From Syncephalastrum monosporum B8922 (Eukaryota > Mucoromycota > Mucoromycetes > Mucorales > Syncephalastraceae), in contig JNEN01000833.1 in assembly GCA_000697355.1 (NCBI GenBank), positions 310,001-374,000 on the forward strand: a stretch of DNA of 64,000 nucleotides, written 5' to 3'. The translations under genes were made by a program, and so were the position numbers. This document shows positions 22,100 through 34,426 of this stretch, in pieces. Within the stretch, counting starts at the first letter, position 1; the number at the start of each line of letters is the position of its first letter. The notes beneath the pieces were generated by a model. The model saw only the letters and a program-made list of their open reading frames with translations. It did no database searches and was not told the origin of the DNA.

Positions 22100-22245
22100 A
22101 GAAAGAAAGAAAAGGATGGAGTGTTATATTTAATTATCATGCTAGAACACAAGTGTATATGGATGCGTGTGTGTGTGAAAACTTTTGGATGTTTTTGTCG
22201 TCAAACGACTTGTTTTTTTTTTTTTCTCGCTCTCTAGTAGTCTTT

Positions 22246-24953
22246 CTATGCCTTGACCTTCTTGTCCTGCTCGATGGAAGAGTTGACACTGATCTCCAGA
22301 AGGGTGTTCAGACGCTGAATCATGGAGCGCGGGTCATCCAGGACACCGGCAGCGCACAGCGCATTATCATAGACCTATGCGAAAGCGATGAGACCCTCCG
22401 TTGTCAAAGCAAACCATACACACAACAGCCTATATTTACCTGTTCGGCGACCATCTTGGCCAGGGCAGGATTCTCGTTGCGGATACGGAACAACCCGCGC
22501 ATCACAGCGTGGTCTGGATTGATCTCCAGACGGGCCGGGGACGGCGGAAGCTCACCCATCTTGGCCGAGCCCTCCATCATTTGCATCATCTTGCGCATAG
22601 CTGGGCTCTCGTGCTCCAAAACTAATGATCGATTCCAGTAAGTACAGGGACAGATGTGCGTTGCTACTTTTTTTTTTTTGCTTACCGATAGCAGGGAACT
22701 TCTCGAGACGACGGGACACATCGACCTGCTTCACCATGTCACCTCCCAGGGTCTCCTCGACCCACTTGGCCAGATCCTTGGCATCAGTTTCAGAGAGCTG
22801 ACCCGCCAGAGCGCCCTCGCCCTCGCGCTTATGCTGCAGGAGCTCATCCGCAGCCGCTTCAGGAGAATCGGCCGCAACGAGATCGATGCCATTAAAGTCA
22901 CGGATATGGCTCACCACAAACTCGTCGACGGTGTCGTAAAGGTAGAGAAGCTCGACACCGTTCTTCTTGAACATCTCGGTGTAAGGGCTCTCCTCGGCGT
23001 ACTTGCGCTTAGGCGTCAACAGATAATAGATGCGCTTCTGCTCGTCCTTCTTGCGGTCCGCATAGTCCTGCAAGCTGGTCAGCTCGCCCGCCTTGGTGGT
23101 CGAGCTCTCGAAGCGGAGCAGCTTGGCGATGTCCTTCTTGTACATCGAGTCTGTGCAGACACCTTCCTTGATGAACTGGCCAAAGTCCAGGAAGAAGTCG
23201 TTGTACTTTGCGGGGTCTTTCTTGGCCTCACTGTCGAGCCACTTGATGACGCGCGAGGTCATGACGATGCGGAGACGCGACAGAATGTTATCTTGCAAGA
23301 GCTCACGCGACACGTTGAGCGGGATGTCCTCCGAGTCGATCACACCCTTGACAAAGCGGAGCCAGTCAGGAAGAAGGCCCTTCGACTTGGGCTGAATCAG
23401 GACCTTGCGCGAATAAAGCGACACGCCCGGCTCCTGACGCTCGCCTAGCGACTCCATGTGTCGCTCGGGCACATACAAAAGCGACTGGATCGAAATGGGC
23501 GCGTCCGTCTTGAAGTGGAAGGTGTATTGAGGATCGTCCCAGGCTTGGGCAATGAATCGGTAGAACTCCTTGTGCTGGTCGGCCGTCACGCTGTTCTTCT
23601 CCTTGGTCCACAGCGGCTCGACGGTGTTGACCTCCTGGTCGTTCAAAAAGATAGGGAAGCCAACAAAGCTATGCAAAAATGAGACATACTGAAAGCCACC
23701 GCCCGAGGTTGGAGGAAAGGCCACTTACTTGGAGTATTTCTTAATGATGGAATCCACGGTGAGGTACGAGGCGTAGGTCTTGCAGTCGTCGCGAAGCTCA
23801 ATCACAATTTTGGTACCAACCGACACGTTCTCGGCCTCGGCGACGGTGTACGAGCCCTGACCATCGGTGGTCCAGCAGTAGCCCTTGGATCCAGGCTTGG
23901 CCGAGCGCGTGTAGACCTTGATCTTGTCACCGACCATGAACTAGACCACCGTCAGCTTTCCATTCAGACCCATAAACGAAGAGACTTACAGTCGAGTAGA
24001 AACCAACACCGAATTGGCCAATGATGCTCTCCTTGGCGCCGGAAGAGCCATCCTTCTCGAGCTTATCAAGGAAGCTCTTGGAGCCAGAGCGGGCAATGGT
24101 ACCGAGGTTATCGTTCAGTTCTTCCAGGGTCATACCGATACCGGTGTCCTAGAGTCCTGGGTGAGTCTCCTGTCCTCGTTCGGTACGATATGAGGATTCT
24201 TACCTGGATGATGAACTGCTTCTTTTCCTGGTCCACGTTGATGCGGATCTGGAGAGGCTTGCCGGTATCGAGGTCGCTCTGGGTAGCCTGCGAATGGCGG
24301 AGCTTCTCAAGAGCATCTGCAGCATTCGAAACGAGTTCTCTATAGCATCCTGTTACAATCCGATCGATTTAAAAGAATAGAATCTACGGTCGCTACCTGA
24401 CGAAAATCTGACACACAGAGGTGGGGTAAGTCCAAGAAGAAATTATAATACAGTGTCCAGAGCACATACCTCCTTCTCAGAGTAAAGGGAGTTGGCAACG
24501 ATGTTCAAAAGACGCTTCGTCTCGGTCTTGAACTCATGCTTCTCCTCTTTGCCAGTGACAATCTCCTCCTCCTTCGGCTCCTGCTGTTGATCGGCCGTCG
24601 TCGAGGCAGTCTACAAACCAAGCCAAGTCAGATACCGGTGTCATGTCAGTCTGCCGCACACACACACACACACACGTACGTCGGTGGAATAAGCACTGTA
24701 CTGGGCCCATGCGAAACGGGAGGTTGGAATGGCGGCGCTGGCTACGTTGGGAGACGTGGACTAGAGAAACATAAACGATCGATCTGTCAAAATAAAGAAG
24801 AACGCCATTTTGCAAGGGGGGGGAAAGACTAGGCAAAGGCGTCGTCGAATCCCATACCAGAATAGCTTTGCCGTGTTTCAGAGAGCGCTTTGCGTTTGCA
24901 CGTGCATGAGAAGCAAGGCGAGGCACCGAGGCCCGAGAAAGTTGGCGAAGCAT
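22246..24953 (-). CDS. TRAP1: TRAP1-type mitochondrial Hsp90 chaperone
   Basis: Ten exons on the - strand: 24858-24953, 24680-24760, 24470-24610, 24397-24407, 24204-24339, 23990-24148, 23729-23940, 22686-23668, 22440-22621, 22246-22374; 709 residues with every phase consistent. It is an ATP-dependent Hsp90 of the mitochondrial matrix. Residues 1-55 are Arg/Ser/Ala-rich without acidic residues, a good presequence. The GHKL ATPase shows [22 protein letters not shown], a [12 protein letters not shown] lid and [10 protein letters not shown]; the middle domain shows SLLYVPERH and a [20 protein letters not shown] segment with the catalytic Arg. There is no EEVD tail, as expected for TRAP1 rather than cytosolic Hsp90. 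An 11-base exon (24397-24407) supplies IFVR-coding bases of the conserved SEKEIFVREL motif. It is divergent from VPS27 across 835 bases. Confidence 0.96.
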
Positions 24954-25788
24954 CGTGGAATGAAGGAAAACAAAAAACACAGGCAACCTGGATAATTAAA
25001 GGACCGCTTAGAAGAAGTACCCGGAGTTGAAGCTTCCAGCATATTCGAAATTGTTAAAGTACAATATGTCCAAGAAAGGGGCTTCGAAACACCGCCCGTG
25101 CCTGGATCAGGGTATCACGCTCTACCATATACCTTCACCTTAATCAGCGTTCCAAGTCAAAGGGTGCGAGTGATCGAATTTGATAATTTCAGTTGCAGAT
25201 AACCGGCAGCAATGCAGCTGGTAGGGTCAAACGGATGCATGCGGGAGGTGGTCAGTGGAGCCTAGCAGCATAGCATAACATCGGCATGGCAAAGATGATC
25301 AACGATTATGTGTCTTACACAATTGGAAGACGAGGGAGGAGGGAGAAAAATTGCACAGTCGCTCTTGCAAGTTCTAAGTCCTTAAAAAGTAAGTCAAATT
25401 GCGTCTTTGCGGATATCTGCATGCAACATAATCAAGTCCGGATGCCTATGAGTTTATTGGCTCCCTCTGAAGACATAAATGCTTTCTCGGTGGGTATTGT
25501 GAATGATACTTGAAGGATGATCGGAACCTGAGAAAGGAAGCACACTCATGATAGTAGTAGTAGATCATTTAGATCATTAAAAGCAGTACATTGAGCAGAT
25601 AGTAGGCATAGCTACAAGAATATACGCTACACGTCATGGAAACGAGGCATGTGTAAACATAAGGTAGAGATGTAAAACGGGATAATGATATGATGACACG
25701 TTTTCGAGCAGCAGATCCAAAAATGTTTGATCCCCGCAGCATGAACGCGAACTACCCACTCACGCACTTCTTTCGCTCGCAAAGAAAT
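24954..25788. promoter_or_regulatory. Divergent promoter region, TRAP1 and VPS27
   Basis: About 835 bases between two divergent starts. I found no coding sequence and no certain heat-shock-element array by eye. The open frames here are short and unconvincing. Confidence 0.4.
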
Positions 25789-27958
25789 ATGTCTTCCTGG
25801 TGGGGACCTAGTCCCTTCGATGAACTCATTGGTACCCGTCTCCCCAACATGCTGCTATAGCGCCGACTCACGGGCATTTGTAGACAAGGCCACCTCCGAG
25901 CTCCTTCCGGCGAACCAAGTCGACCTGGCTGCCCAATTCGCCATTTGCGACGAAATCAGAAGCAAAAGGGTGAATCCTCGAGAGGCCATGAGAGCACTCA
26001 AGCGGCGACTCGAGCACAAGAATCCTAATGTTCAGCTGGCTACCTTGTCTGTATGTTAGCCTTCGGTCTCTCTATATATACATATACATATACATGTATA
26101 TAGAAGCGGATATCCCTGTTGACTTGTCTTGTTACCATTTTCTAGTTACTGGACGCCTGCGTCAAGAACGGAGGTAATCCATTCGTGCGCGAGGTAGCCA
26201 GTCGTGAATTCATGGAGGCACTCACTTCTCACTTGCATTCCCCGGTACGTGAGCACCAACACCTGCTTTGAGCTCGTATCAACTGATAATGGCTAGGCGG
26301 GATGTCATCTGGAGGTGAAGAGGAAGATCTTGGAGAATATTCAGATCTGGGCCTTGGCAGCGGGAAACAGTGCGTCTCTGAGCTATCTGACGGATACGTA
26401 CAGTTTGCTGCGCGCAGAAGGCTTCGCATTCCCACCTGTCACGGAGGAGCCCAACCCGATCTTGTTGGAAACTGCCGCTGTAAGATCATGCCACGTGTTC
26501 ACATTTGTGTCTCTCCGTCCTAAACACCCATTATCTACAAACACATAAGCCGCCCGAATGGACTGACTCCCCCGTGTGTGAGCGATGCCGTACACCATTC
26601 ACTATGACGAATAGGAAGGTACATACATTGTCTCCTTTTTCCCTGGGTTAATTTCTGACTCTATCTCTATAGCACCATTGCCGAAACTGCGGTGGTACTT
26701 TCTGTCAAGAATGCTCCTCCAAGACACTTCCGCTGCCTCATTTGGCAATCGATGAAAGCGTTCGCGTCTGCTATGGCTGTTATGTCAAGCTGAAGCTGGC
26801 CAGAGTTTCTCAAAGAACGCCTTATTCACCGTTTCAGTCATCGCCACCACCATCGAACCCACCCAAACCAGCCGTCTTTCATGACGCCACACCATCTCAT
26901 CCGCCGCCGTCACAGCTATCCACCAACACGGGCACGTCCGACGTCGACGATAAACAGTTTGAAGAGGACCTGAAGAAGGCCCTCGAACTGTCGCAGAAAG
27001 AGGCCGAGTGGGAGAGTCGACGTTCGCAGTATGTTACAATGCCACAGCAGCCACCACCACCACCAGTCGAGGAGCCTCGACCTGTCGAGCAGGTAATTTA
27101 TATGAATACACGTCGATTGCAATGACGATTTCCTAATGTTTTTGTCCAGATCAAAGAGCCTCCGCCGGCCGAAGAAGATGATCCGGACCTCGCAGCTGCT
27201 ATCGCGGCCTCTCTGGCCGACATGCATATCCAGCCTCCCCCAGCCAGTAACAGGTCTACCCATGAATATCGAGCGGTGCGCAGTGACGAATTGAGCGCTG
27301 TGGAAACGGAGAACATCAATCTTTTTGCCATGTTAATTGAGCGCATGAGTCAGTCAGGGCATGATATTGCCAACGACGAGCAAATAAGCCAACTTTATAC
27401 CCAAAGTGGTGTTCTGCTGCCAAAGGTGGTAAAGAATTTGGACGACGTGAATAGAAAGCACGGTAAAGTCATGCCGCTTTCGGTGTTCTCCTGTTTTGCT
27501 CAGTCCCCGTTTTCTTAGTTACTTTTGTGGAGATGCACATGAAGTTGAACCGTGCTGTTCAGCTCTACGACAAGCTACTGGAACAACGACTGACCTCCTA
27601 TCACCATCACCCAATGCAGCCGCAGCAAACCGTGCAGCAGTATTATCAAACACCGACATTACCCTCGAGCAGTAGTGGGATGTACCCTCAGGCATATGTT
27701 CCACCAAACAGGAACGAATATTCGGCGGGACCGCAATCTAATGCATCCCAGTTCCCTTTGACAGCGCCGCAGAACGCTAATAGGGGGATCAACTACGGTG
27801 ACCCAGCTGGCAGCGGCACCAGTCATTGGGCCTCTTCAGGTTCCACAACAGGCTACCCGGCCTCAGGCACATCTCAACAGCTGCCTCCACATTCCCAGCC
27901 GCCCAGCTCTGCTCCCTATCAACCCATTCCGGACGATAAACCTCTCATTGATTTATGA
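25789..27958 (+). CDS. VPS27: VPS27/HRS, ESCRT-0 subunit
   Basis: Eight exons: 25789-25831, 25884-26050, 26146-26244, 26297-26479, 26550-26618, 26673-27092, 27150-27462, 27519-27958; 577 residues. It binds ubiquitinated cargo and PI3P on endosomes and starts multivesicular-body sorting. In order: an N-terminal VHS domain ([59 protein letters not shown]); a FYVE zinc finger with the paired cysteines CERC and the [10 protein letters not shown] core; two ubiquitin-interacting motifs ([13 protein letters not shown] and [15 protein letters not shown]); a GAT-like helical region ([15 protein letters not shown] and following); and a Pro/Gln/Ser tail that ends in PLIDL, a clathrin-box-like motif at the extreme C-terminus. 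The start follows AAAGAAAT and gives the usual short Trp-containing N-terminus. Confidence 0.96.
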
Positions 27959-27975
27959 ATCAGTCCGGCTCCCTT

Positions 27976-28015
27976 CCTGACCTGACCTGACCTGACCTGA
28001 CCTGACCTGACCTGA
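27976..28015. repeat. (CCTGA)8 microsatellite after VPS27
   Basis: Eight perfect head-to-tail copies of CCTGA start 18 bases after the VPS27 stop codon, in its 3' UTR or terminator region. Seen directly. Confidence 0.95.
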
Positions 28016-28247
28016 TGTGATATAATATATTGTGATATTACAAATAACTATTTTTATGAATCTGACCGGGTAAATGATGAATGCACTTGTGCAAAATATT
28101 CGTGGTCATTGGGCATGATTCGCTCGGATCTCGGCTATATTATTGGACCGGTTAGAACAAAAAAAAATAATGACCTCCGCATTTTCTGGCTTTATCTGCC
28201 TGCTTTATTTGTTATACATTTTTCAGTTTTCTATGCCTTGATGGACC

Positions 28248-30458
28248 ATGAAAGCAATCGAAAATGTTCGTCAAAAGCAGAAACGAAATAAACCTTGTAA
28301 GTAATCCTCGGAATCGAGTAGTGTGGACTCATTTTTAGGCTGATTAGGCGAGAGCTGCCGAGCCCACCGTCGAAAGTGTCTGGTACTTCAGGGCTCACAG
28401 TGCGAACGTTGCCGCAAGATGACCCTTCCGTGTCTGTTCAAGTTTACCGAAAAACCGGCACTCCCCCCGCCGCCACCCAAGTCCATGGCGCAAAAACGAG
28501 CAGGCACGACGCTGCAACGCAAGAGCAAAATCAAAGAAGAGATAGCGATGCTAGAGCATCAAGTCATGGTGCTGCAAGAACATCTGCGCGCGATGCAGAT
28601 ATTCTTCTCTTGTCACGAGCAGAAAGACGATCACCAGCATAAACGCATCAAACGAGAACATGTCTACGACACATTCGATCACGACACACAGCGCGATAGC
28701 AGCGACATCCAGAACAACAACAGTCGACAATGGAGTCTTAAATTGATCCATCGCAGCAGTGGCATATGTCTCGAGGCGACCGTTCAATCCATCGCTGATA
28801 TCGCTTCCTTTCTGCGGCACTCCATGGCCTCTTTCGCATCGGATTCATCACACAGATATTTCTCGAACGGACCCACCGCGCGAGATCGAACGATGCGTGT
28901 GACGAACCGGATGCTTAAAGTGGAAGAAATTATGCGTAACATCTTGCTCCGCGTACAAAATGCCACAGACACGCCTTCCTCCACCACCTCGCCCCTCGCC
29001 CTCTCCTTTCCAGACATCGACAACCAAGCCGCCATCCACGCCAAGCGACAGCTGTTCGATGCCTACTTTGGCTGCCTTGGCCTAGTCACCCCCGCCCTCG
29101 TCCGATCATACTACCAGCCCTATCTTCATGCACATCCGAATTCCATGCTCGCCAACGCCCTAGCCGCCTTCATCCTAGTATCCCGCTGTCAACACGTGGA
29201 CGCGATTGCACTCCCTCTGTCGCGACACGCCTTTGCCGAATGTCTCTTTGCGAAAGCACGTCTGCAACTCGAGGACGCCTTGTTTGAGCAAGAACAGGAC
29301 GATGTGGATACCCTCGCAACCCTCTGGTGCATGGGTGCTTATTCGCTGTTTACCCTCAAAATCAAGGAGGGCCGCGTCCATGTCAGCATGGCTTGGCGTA
29401 TGGCGTCCCAGCTCAAAGAAAGATATCTCGCAAAGCAGACCGATCCCGTCTCGATCGCGCAGTCCGAGACATGGCGACGCATTTACTATGTCGTGCGTTA
29501 CCTCGAGATTTCCATGTACATGGCACTGGATGGTCTCAGCGATTTCTCATCCATCGTCCAGCCTGATAACATTGGGTTTCCCACTGTACTGCCTTGCGAA
29601 GAGTCCATCGCCGAACTGAAGCATGCTGTGCAGATCTATCAGTACCTCATTTGTTTGAGCGTCCTGCCCAGCGGGAGTCAAGCAACCGTAAGAGAAGAGC
29701 TCATCAGTCGACGTTTGTTTGCGGGCGCACTGGAGGCTATACCGTGTGACGACCTGGAAGTGATTGAACGTCGTGTCATTGGTTTCTGGCATGCGCTTCC
29801 AAAAAAATATCGGTTAAGCGAAGGCGCGACGGCCTACGTCGACATGTCCAAGGTCGAAACATGCCACGATGCAAGTGTGCTCTATCTGAACGAGATGTAC
29901 TACATGTACTGGCTGACTATCGAGTCAAGGCTGATGCCCGTGCCTGCGTCGGCAGACTTGGCCGGGGCAGATTTGTCACGCCTGGATAGCGAACGCGCTC
30001 TTGTAATTGTATCTGTTTGCTGCGATGCGATGGCCAAGATCCTCTATGTGCTTTACATGCGTATTCCTTGCCTTGTCGAGCTCCATTGGATGACCTTTGT
30101 CGCTGACCTCCTCGTCTCTCTCAAAGACTGCGCCAACAAGGACATCCAAACGCGTGCACAGCAAAACCTTCAAATGACACTGTGGATTCTCAACAGTCTC
30201 AAGAGCAGGACAAGTACAACAGCGATGACCACGAACGACCTAGACTCGATGGGTGGACACACGGGCGGCTTTAGTAGTGAAAGTAGCGTGAGCAGCCACG
30301 CAAGCACGACAGATGAGGATTCGCCCCGATACCCTGATTCACCCCTCAGCACCCCAGGATCAGCCATAGACAAAAATATGAAAATGCACATACCTGTGGA
30401 CTACAGCGAAGAGCTACGCAGACAGCTCCAAACTTACTTTGCTGATTCTGTCATGTAA
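28248..30458 (+). CDS. Zn2Cys6 fungal transcription factor
   Basis: Two exons: 28248-28296 and 28348-30458; 719 residues. The short first exon supplies KRNKP and one base of the first zinc-binding cysteine, and the second exon continues CESCRAHRRKC, so the complete cluster is C-x2-C-x6-C-x7-C-x2-C-x6-C (ending RKMTLPC). A linker and coiled-coil dimerisation helix follow (KEEIAMLEHQVMVLQEHLRAM). Residues about 220-600 form the fungal-specific middle homology region typical of Gal4-class factors, with alternating helices and several Trp/Cys positions. The C-terminus is acidic and Ser-rich. It should bind DNA as a dimer at CGG-type half-sites in the nucleus. The target pathway is not evident. 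The next gene, an MFS transporter, is convergent 60 bases away; regulator and transporter pairs are common in fungi, but that link is only a suggestion here. Confidence 0.9.
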
Positions 30459-30518
30459 ATAAATCTTACCACCTATACCTAACTTTGGTAGCTTAGCTGT
30501 TTAAATAGACTTTATATT

Positions 30519-32081
30519 TTACGTTTTGTATACAAAAAAAGCATTCTGCTTATCAGTGATATCCTCCTTAACACCCGCAAGTACACCAGGTTTTTCTTCC
30601 TGTGGGTTCCCGAGGTCTTCTGCGCGTAGCTTGTTTTCTCGTTTGTATGACTGTCGTAAATATAAGAAAAGTAGTAAGGTAATAGCACTGGCCACCATAT
30701 ATGCAATGACGGCAGGAATATAGCGCGGCGCATTTTCTTGTCGCATAGTGAGGGGTCCTACAAAGTGTCCAATAGTGTAGCCAAGCATGTTTACACTCGT
30801 GAAAAGTGTCTTCTTGGAGACGCCGGAAACGTTGTTGGCAATGTAAGTCTGGATTATGACATTGGAAGCAACATTATTAGCCAAATACAGGCCGGCGAGT
30901 CTTGCTCCGTTTTGAGGCAACACGAGCAGCAGAAGGGCGCCGACAAAAGTGAAACTAGAACTTAAAGCTCCCACGAGACCGATCTCATTATAGCGGTAGC
31001 TGAGAAACATACATATCCCGTTCATGATCACGTTTGTAAATCCGTTGGGAATATCCAGAAGGAGCGCGTTTAGGCTCTTGATATTGTCAAGACGTCAGTA
31101 TGGGATGCTGTGCACGGAAGCACAAAAAATTAAACGTGTACGTACCGAGAATCCCATTTGCTTGACAATCTGGGAGCGAAATACACTCAGAGCTCCGGTC
31201 GCAAGGTTCACGAGGCACGAGATCAAAAAAAATATATAAAGCCTCTGATCACGAATGCCCTCGGCAATTTGGTCCCAACAAATCTTGTGTCGCAGCACCA
31301 CGGCATTATCCTGTGAACGGTCGTCGGCAATGGCTTCCTCTTCTGGCGTGAGACGAAACCACCGCGATCTGACTCTGTCGGGCAGGAAGACAAAGACAAG
31401 GGATCCCCAAAGGACGGTAACAGCACCACAGAGTATCATGCACCAGCGCCACCCTCGCAACCCTGCTATGCCGTCCATGCGGCCGATACCATAGCCAATG
31501 AGACCACCCAGTGCAGCAGACGTTGAGTTGGAACTTTGCAGCAGGCCGATGCGTATCACCTGCTCTTTGCGTCGATACAATAAACTGATAAGGTGAAAGG
31601 AGAGGGGATATGATGAGGCTTCCAGGAATCCGAGCAAGACACGTAAACCTAGTAAAGTCTGGAACGTTTTGCATAGTGATATACACGCCAGGACTACACC
31701 CCATGCGCATACGTGCGAGCCCAAGTATTTGGAAATGGGCAAGATGGGCATCAAGTAAGTATTGGTTATCTGAAATGGGCAAATAAAGATGAATGATTTC
31801 CATTTTCCCAATGCTTTACTACTATGATATTTACCTGGAAAACCAAAAATCCCAAATAGAAAACAGATCCAATCCAGCCAAACTGGTTTTGATCAATTCC
31901 GGTGTCTTCATAAATTCCCAGAACGCCTGCATAGTTTAAGGTTGATTTGTCAACGTACTGATTTATGAATACCGAGAGGATATGTGCTATAGTGAGTTTC
32001 TGTCGCTGTGCGCTTTGCAATCATAATCAGGTACTACTAAACCAGTACCTGCAGGAACCAAAGCGTGCATAACAAGGGCAT
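30519..32081 (-). CDS. MFS transporter, Dal5/allantoate-permease type, 5' end damaged
   Basis: Four exons on the - strand: 32049-32081, 31835-31957, 31146-31769, 30519-31076; 445 residues from the internal ATG used here. It is a 12-helix major facilitator of the anion:cation symporter group, with LQYVDKSTLNYAG at helix 1, GIYEDTGIDQNQFGWIGSVF, RVLLGFLEASSYP and GLRGWRWCMILCGAVTVLWG, all hallmarks of Dal5-like carriers of allantoate, vitamins or other organic anions. In the same frame an ATG at 32222 starts an expected cytoplasmic N-terminus (MKYNPRDLEKPYTDND) that runs to a TAA at 32127-32129. The frame is open again afterwards and carries KAVLRRID before helix 1. CAA to TAA is one transition, and no GT or GC donor of matching phase would splice it out. 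The gene may therefore be a young pseudogene, or it may use the downstream ATG. Confidence 0.82.
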
Positions 32082-32222
32082 CACAAAGGAGTCGATTCGT
32101 CGCAAAACTGCTTTTTCTTGTTGTTTTTAAAGATCTTGGGGCGTCCTTGCAGCCGATTTGTTGTTTGACACGGTATCATTATCGGTATATGGCTTTTCTA
32201 GATCTCTGGGATTATATTTCAT

Positions 32223-33573
32223 AGATATATGTGTTTGTGTGAATATTTAATGGGAAGGAAAAGTAGGAAAATATGTACGTGTATTATGAGATCCTGCTTT
32301 AGACAACTCTAGGCCTTTATATAGACAGTTCAACATTTATATGGGTCTTATCTAAACTATGAGTGTTTGTACCATTGTGCTACAAGATTTGCGCCTAGCG
32401 GCGTACACAGCTTGTTTCATAACTTAAACAAGATTTTATCCTAGATGCAGCGAAAATAACTGAAGATTTAGCATATATCAAGATATATGGGTAGTAGTAC
32501 CCGTGCTTCCAGTTATGGTATGTAGATGCGGGATAGAGCAAACTAGAACAGCACTTTATGATCTTTGATCACACATTCAATGCCCACGTAGTCTAAATAA
32601 AAAGAAAAAGAAGGGAGCCTTCACCAAAGAGTAATAATAATCTCTACAACCTTGTCCCACCGACCATTGCCGGTTCCCCGGATGTTGAAACCGAAAAAAA
32701 ATTCCACGAGGGTCAAGTTACGCCATACAACACGGCAAAGAAAAACAATTGCAACTGTAAATATGCAAATTGAGGCTGAAGTATCTTTGCTTGCTTCAGG
32801 ACATGAGATATGCAATTGAGCCCTTCACCAGCAAAAGATATACACAACATCCAATCTTTCAATGGAGGCTGGGGTAAGTTTTTAGTACCAAAGATTGATA
32901 TTGGTAGAATATGCGCCTCGCGGAAAGTTCATATGAGCAATACTGCACTCTTACAAATTCGTTCGAGGTGAGGCATTGACTCTCGGCTTGATCCAGTTAT
33001 AGGCAAACTCATCGTTTTGGGAGGGCGACAGATGACGAGCAAAGACGACAGTTGTGGTGTGGAGCCTCCATCGAAAGCGAATATCCTTCTACAGGTATGT
33101 ATGTTACATGCTTTTAATATAGCTTCAAATGATACTGTGGCGGTTCCCACACATACCATTGCGCAAAAATTAATCGTTCAGATGAAGGATAGATCTCAAA
33201 ATAAGTGATCCGTCATGTATTTTCACCAAAGAAGCTATCCCGAAATCAGATGATATACACCGCAATTATCCTAGAAAATAATCCTTCAAGCGCTGAAAAT
33301 CATTTTGTAGGTCTCAGTCCAGGATGGAATAAGCATGGAATTCAGTGCTTCCTCGGCTCACATCCTTTAGTTCCGTCATACGTCATCATGATCCTCCAGA
33401 AACGACGTTTAGCCAATCACCCATCATCTGAAAGATATACGCAAGAGCGTACGGCGTTACTATGCCTCTTTAAACATTGTCCTGGCTGGTAATGCATTGA
33501 TTTGAAGAACATGACTGATACCCTTGGCCCAAGATGGCATTCATGATACGGGCTTATTGATAGCTAAGACCGA
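32223..33573. other. AT-rich gene-poor flank of the repeat region
   Basis: I found no intact gene. A short stretch near 32980-33100 on + reads as protein-like sequence (GKLIVLGGRQMTSKDDS) bounded by possible splice sites, but it has no start or continuation I can justify. The rest is A/T-rich sequence with many stops. Confidence 0.4.
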
Positions 33574-34416
33574 TTAATGAAATGCTTGCTTGTGTGGCAT
33601 AGGTATCAACAGCGATGACGGCGGGGCTTGGTAGGTCTTTCTTCTTCCGTACGAGTCGATTGAGTTTACCAGTTGAAGCCAGAGGCTGCAGGAGTCAGTG
33701 CGCTCCGCGGCATGGAAACAGCATCCATCTGTTCTCGTCATTTGATAAGACACATTTCGCAGTAATGATAGCTCATGCATGAATCTTTGGGTAATAGTTT
33801 TGCATCTAGCAGGATGTCCTTACTGGCAACGTATTCACGAACCGCATACTGGTACTGGCTACCCCAAGTTCTTATTATGAACTGACTCGCCCCCCAGAAA
33901 TTTATGCAGCGGCCAAAAAGCGAAGCGATACGTCGTGCATCTGTCTTCAAGACTGAGTACTGCTGTGGTCTGCTTTTCCCAGTGCACATCCTTTCATAGT
34001 CTTGTGAAGTTCTTTAGGTTGAAGTCGTTCTTTAACCCGAAGATGGTCATCTGCAAATTCATATACATATGATGGATCTCTTGGTGGTATGTTTGGTCAT
34101 CATTAGGAAGAAGCTCTTCCCTGATGAACTTATATATGAAGTTACTGGTCAGGCGTACTGAGCATATTCTTCGACGCAATTCGCGCCCCAGAGCAATCCT
34201 TGGGCGAGGTACGGCTGCTACTTATATCCAACTCTTTTCGTGGTTGCCAGGATCTGTTTTCTTGATTGTGTATGTATCGCTTGGCATTAACTGAATAGCG
34301 CTCACCCTGTTCACGTATTCGACAAGGAGGTTGTCCATTGACATAGAAAAAACAGAAACGAAAACACGTAGAGGCGAAAAGATGAGAAATGTATGCAGCA
34401 AGCGAATGAGAAAGTA
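33574..34416 (-). pseudogene. Relic of repeated gene family 2 (unit E)
   Basis: On the - strand, bases 34416-34326 match 38868-38965 of the + strand closely: a pyrimidine-rich leader, an ATG (34344 here, 38941 there), a short exon and the same GTGAGCGCTAT donor. Downstream pieces such as IYKFIREELLPNDDQTYHQE and MQ-like helices look like former coding sequence, but are broken by stops and frame changes down to about 33574. I do not recognise the protein. It diverges from family 1 copy A on the + strand, with the two starts 394 bases apart. Unit D has the same arrangement in mirror image. Function unknown; the extent at the left end is uncertain. Confidence 0.45.
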
Positions 34417-34426
34417 TCATTGAGAC

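Noticed and set aside
32980..33208. Protein-like + strand stretch with possible splice sites
   Set aside because: No start codon, no family and no second conserved exon; too little to call a gene or relic.
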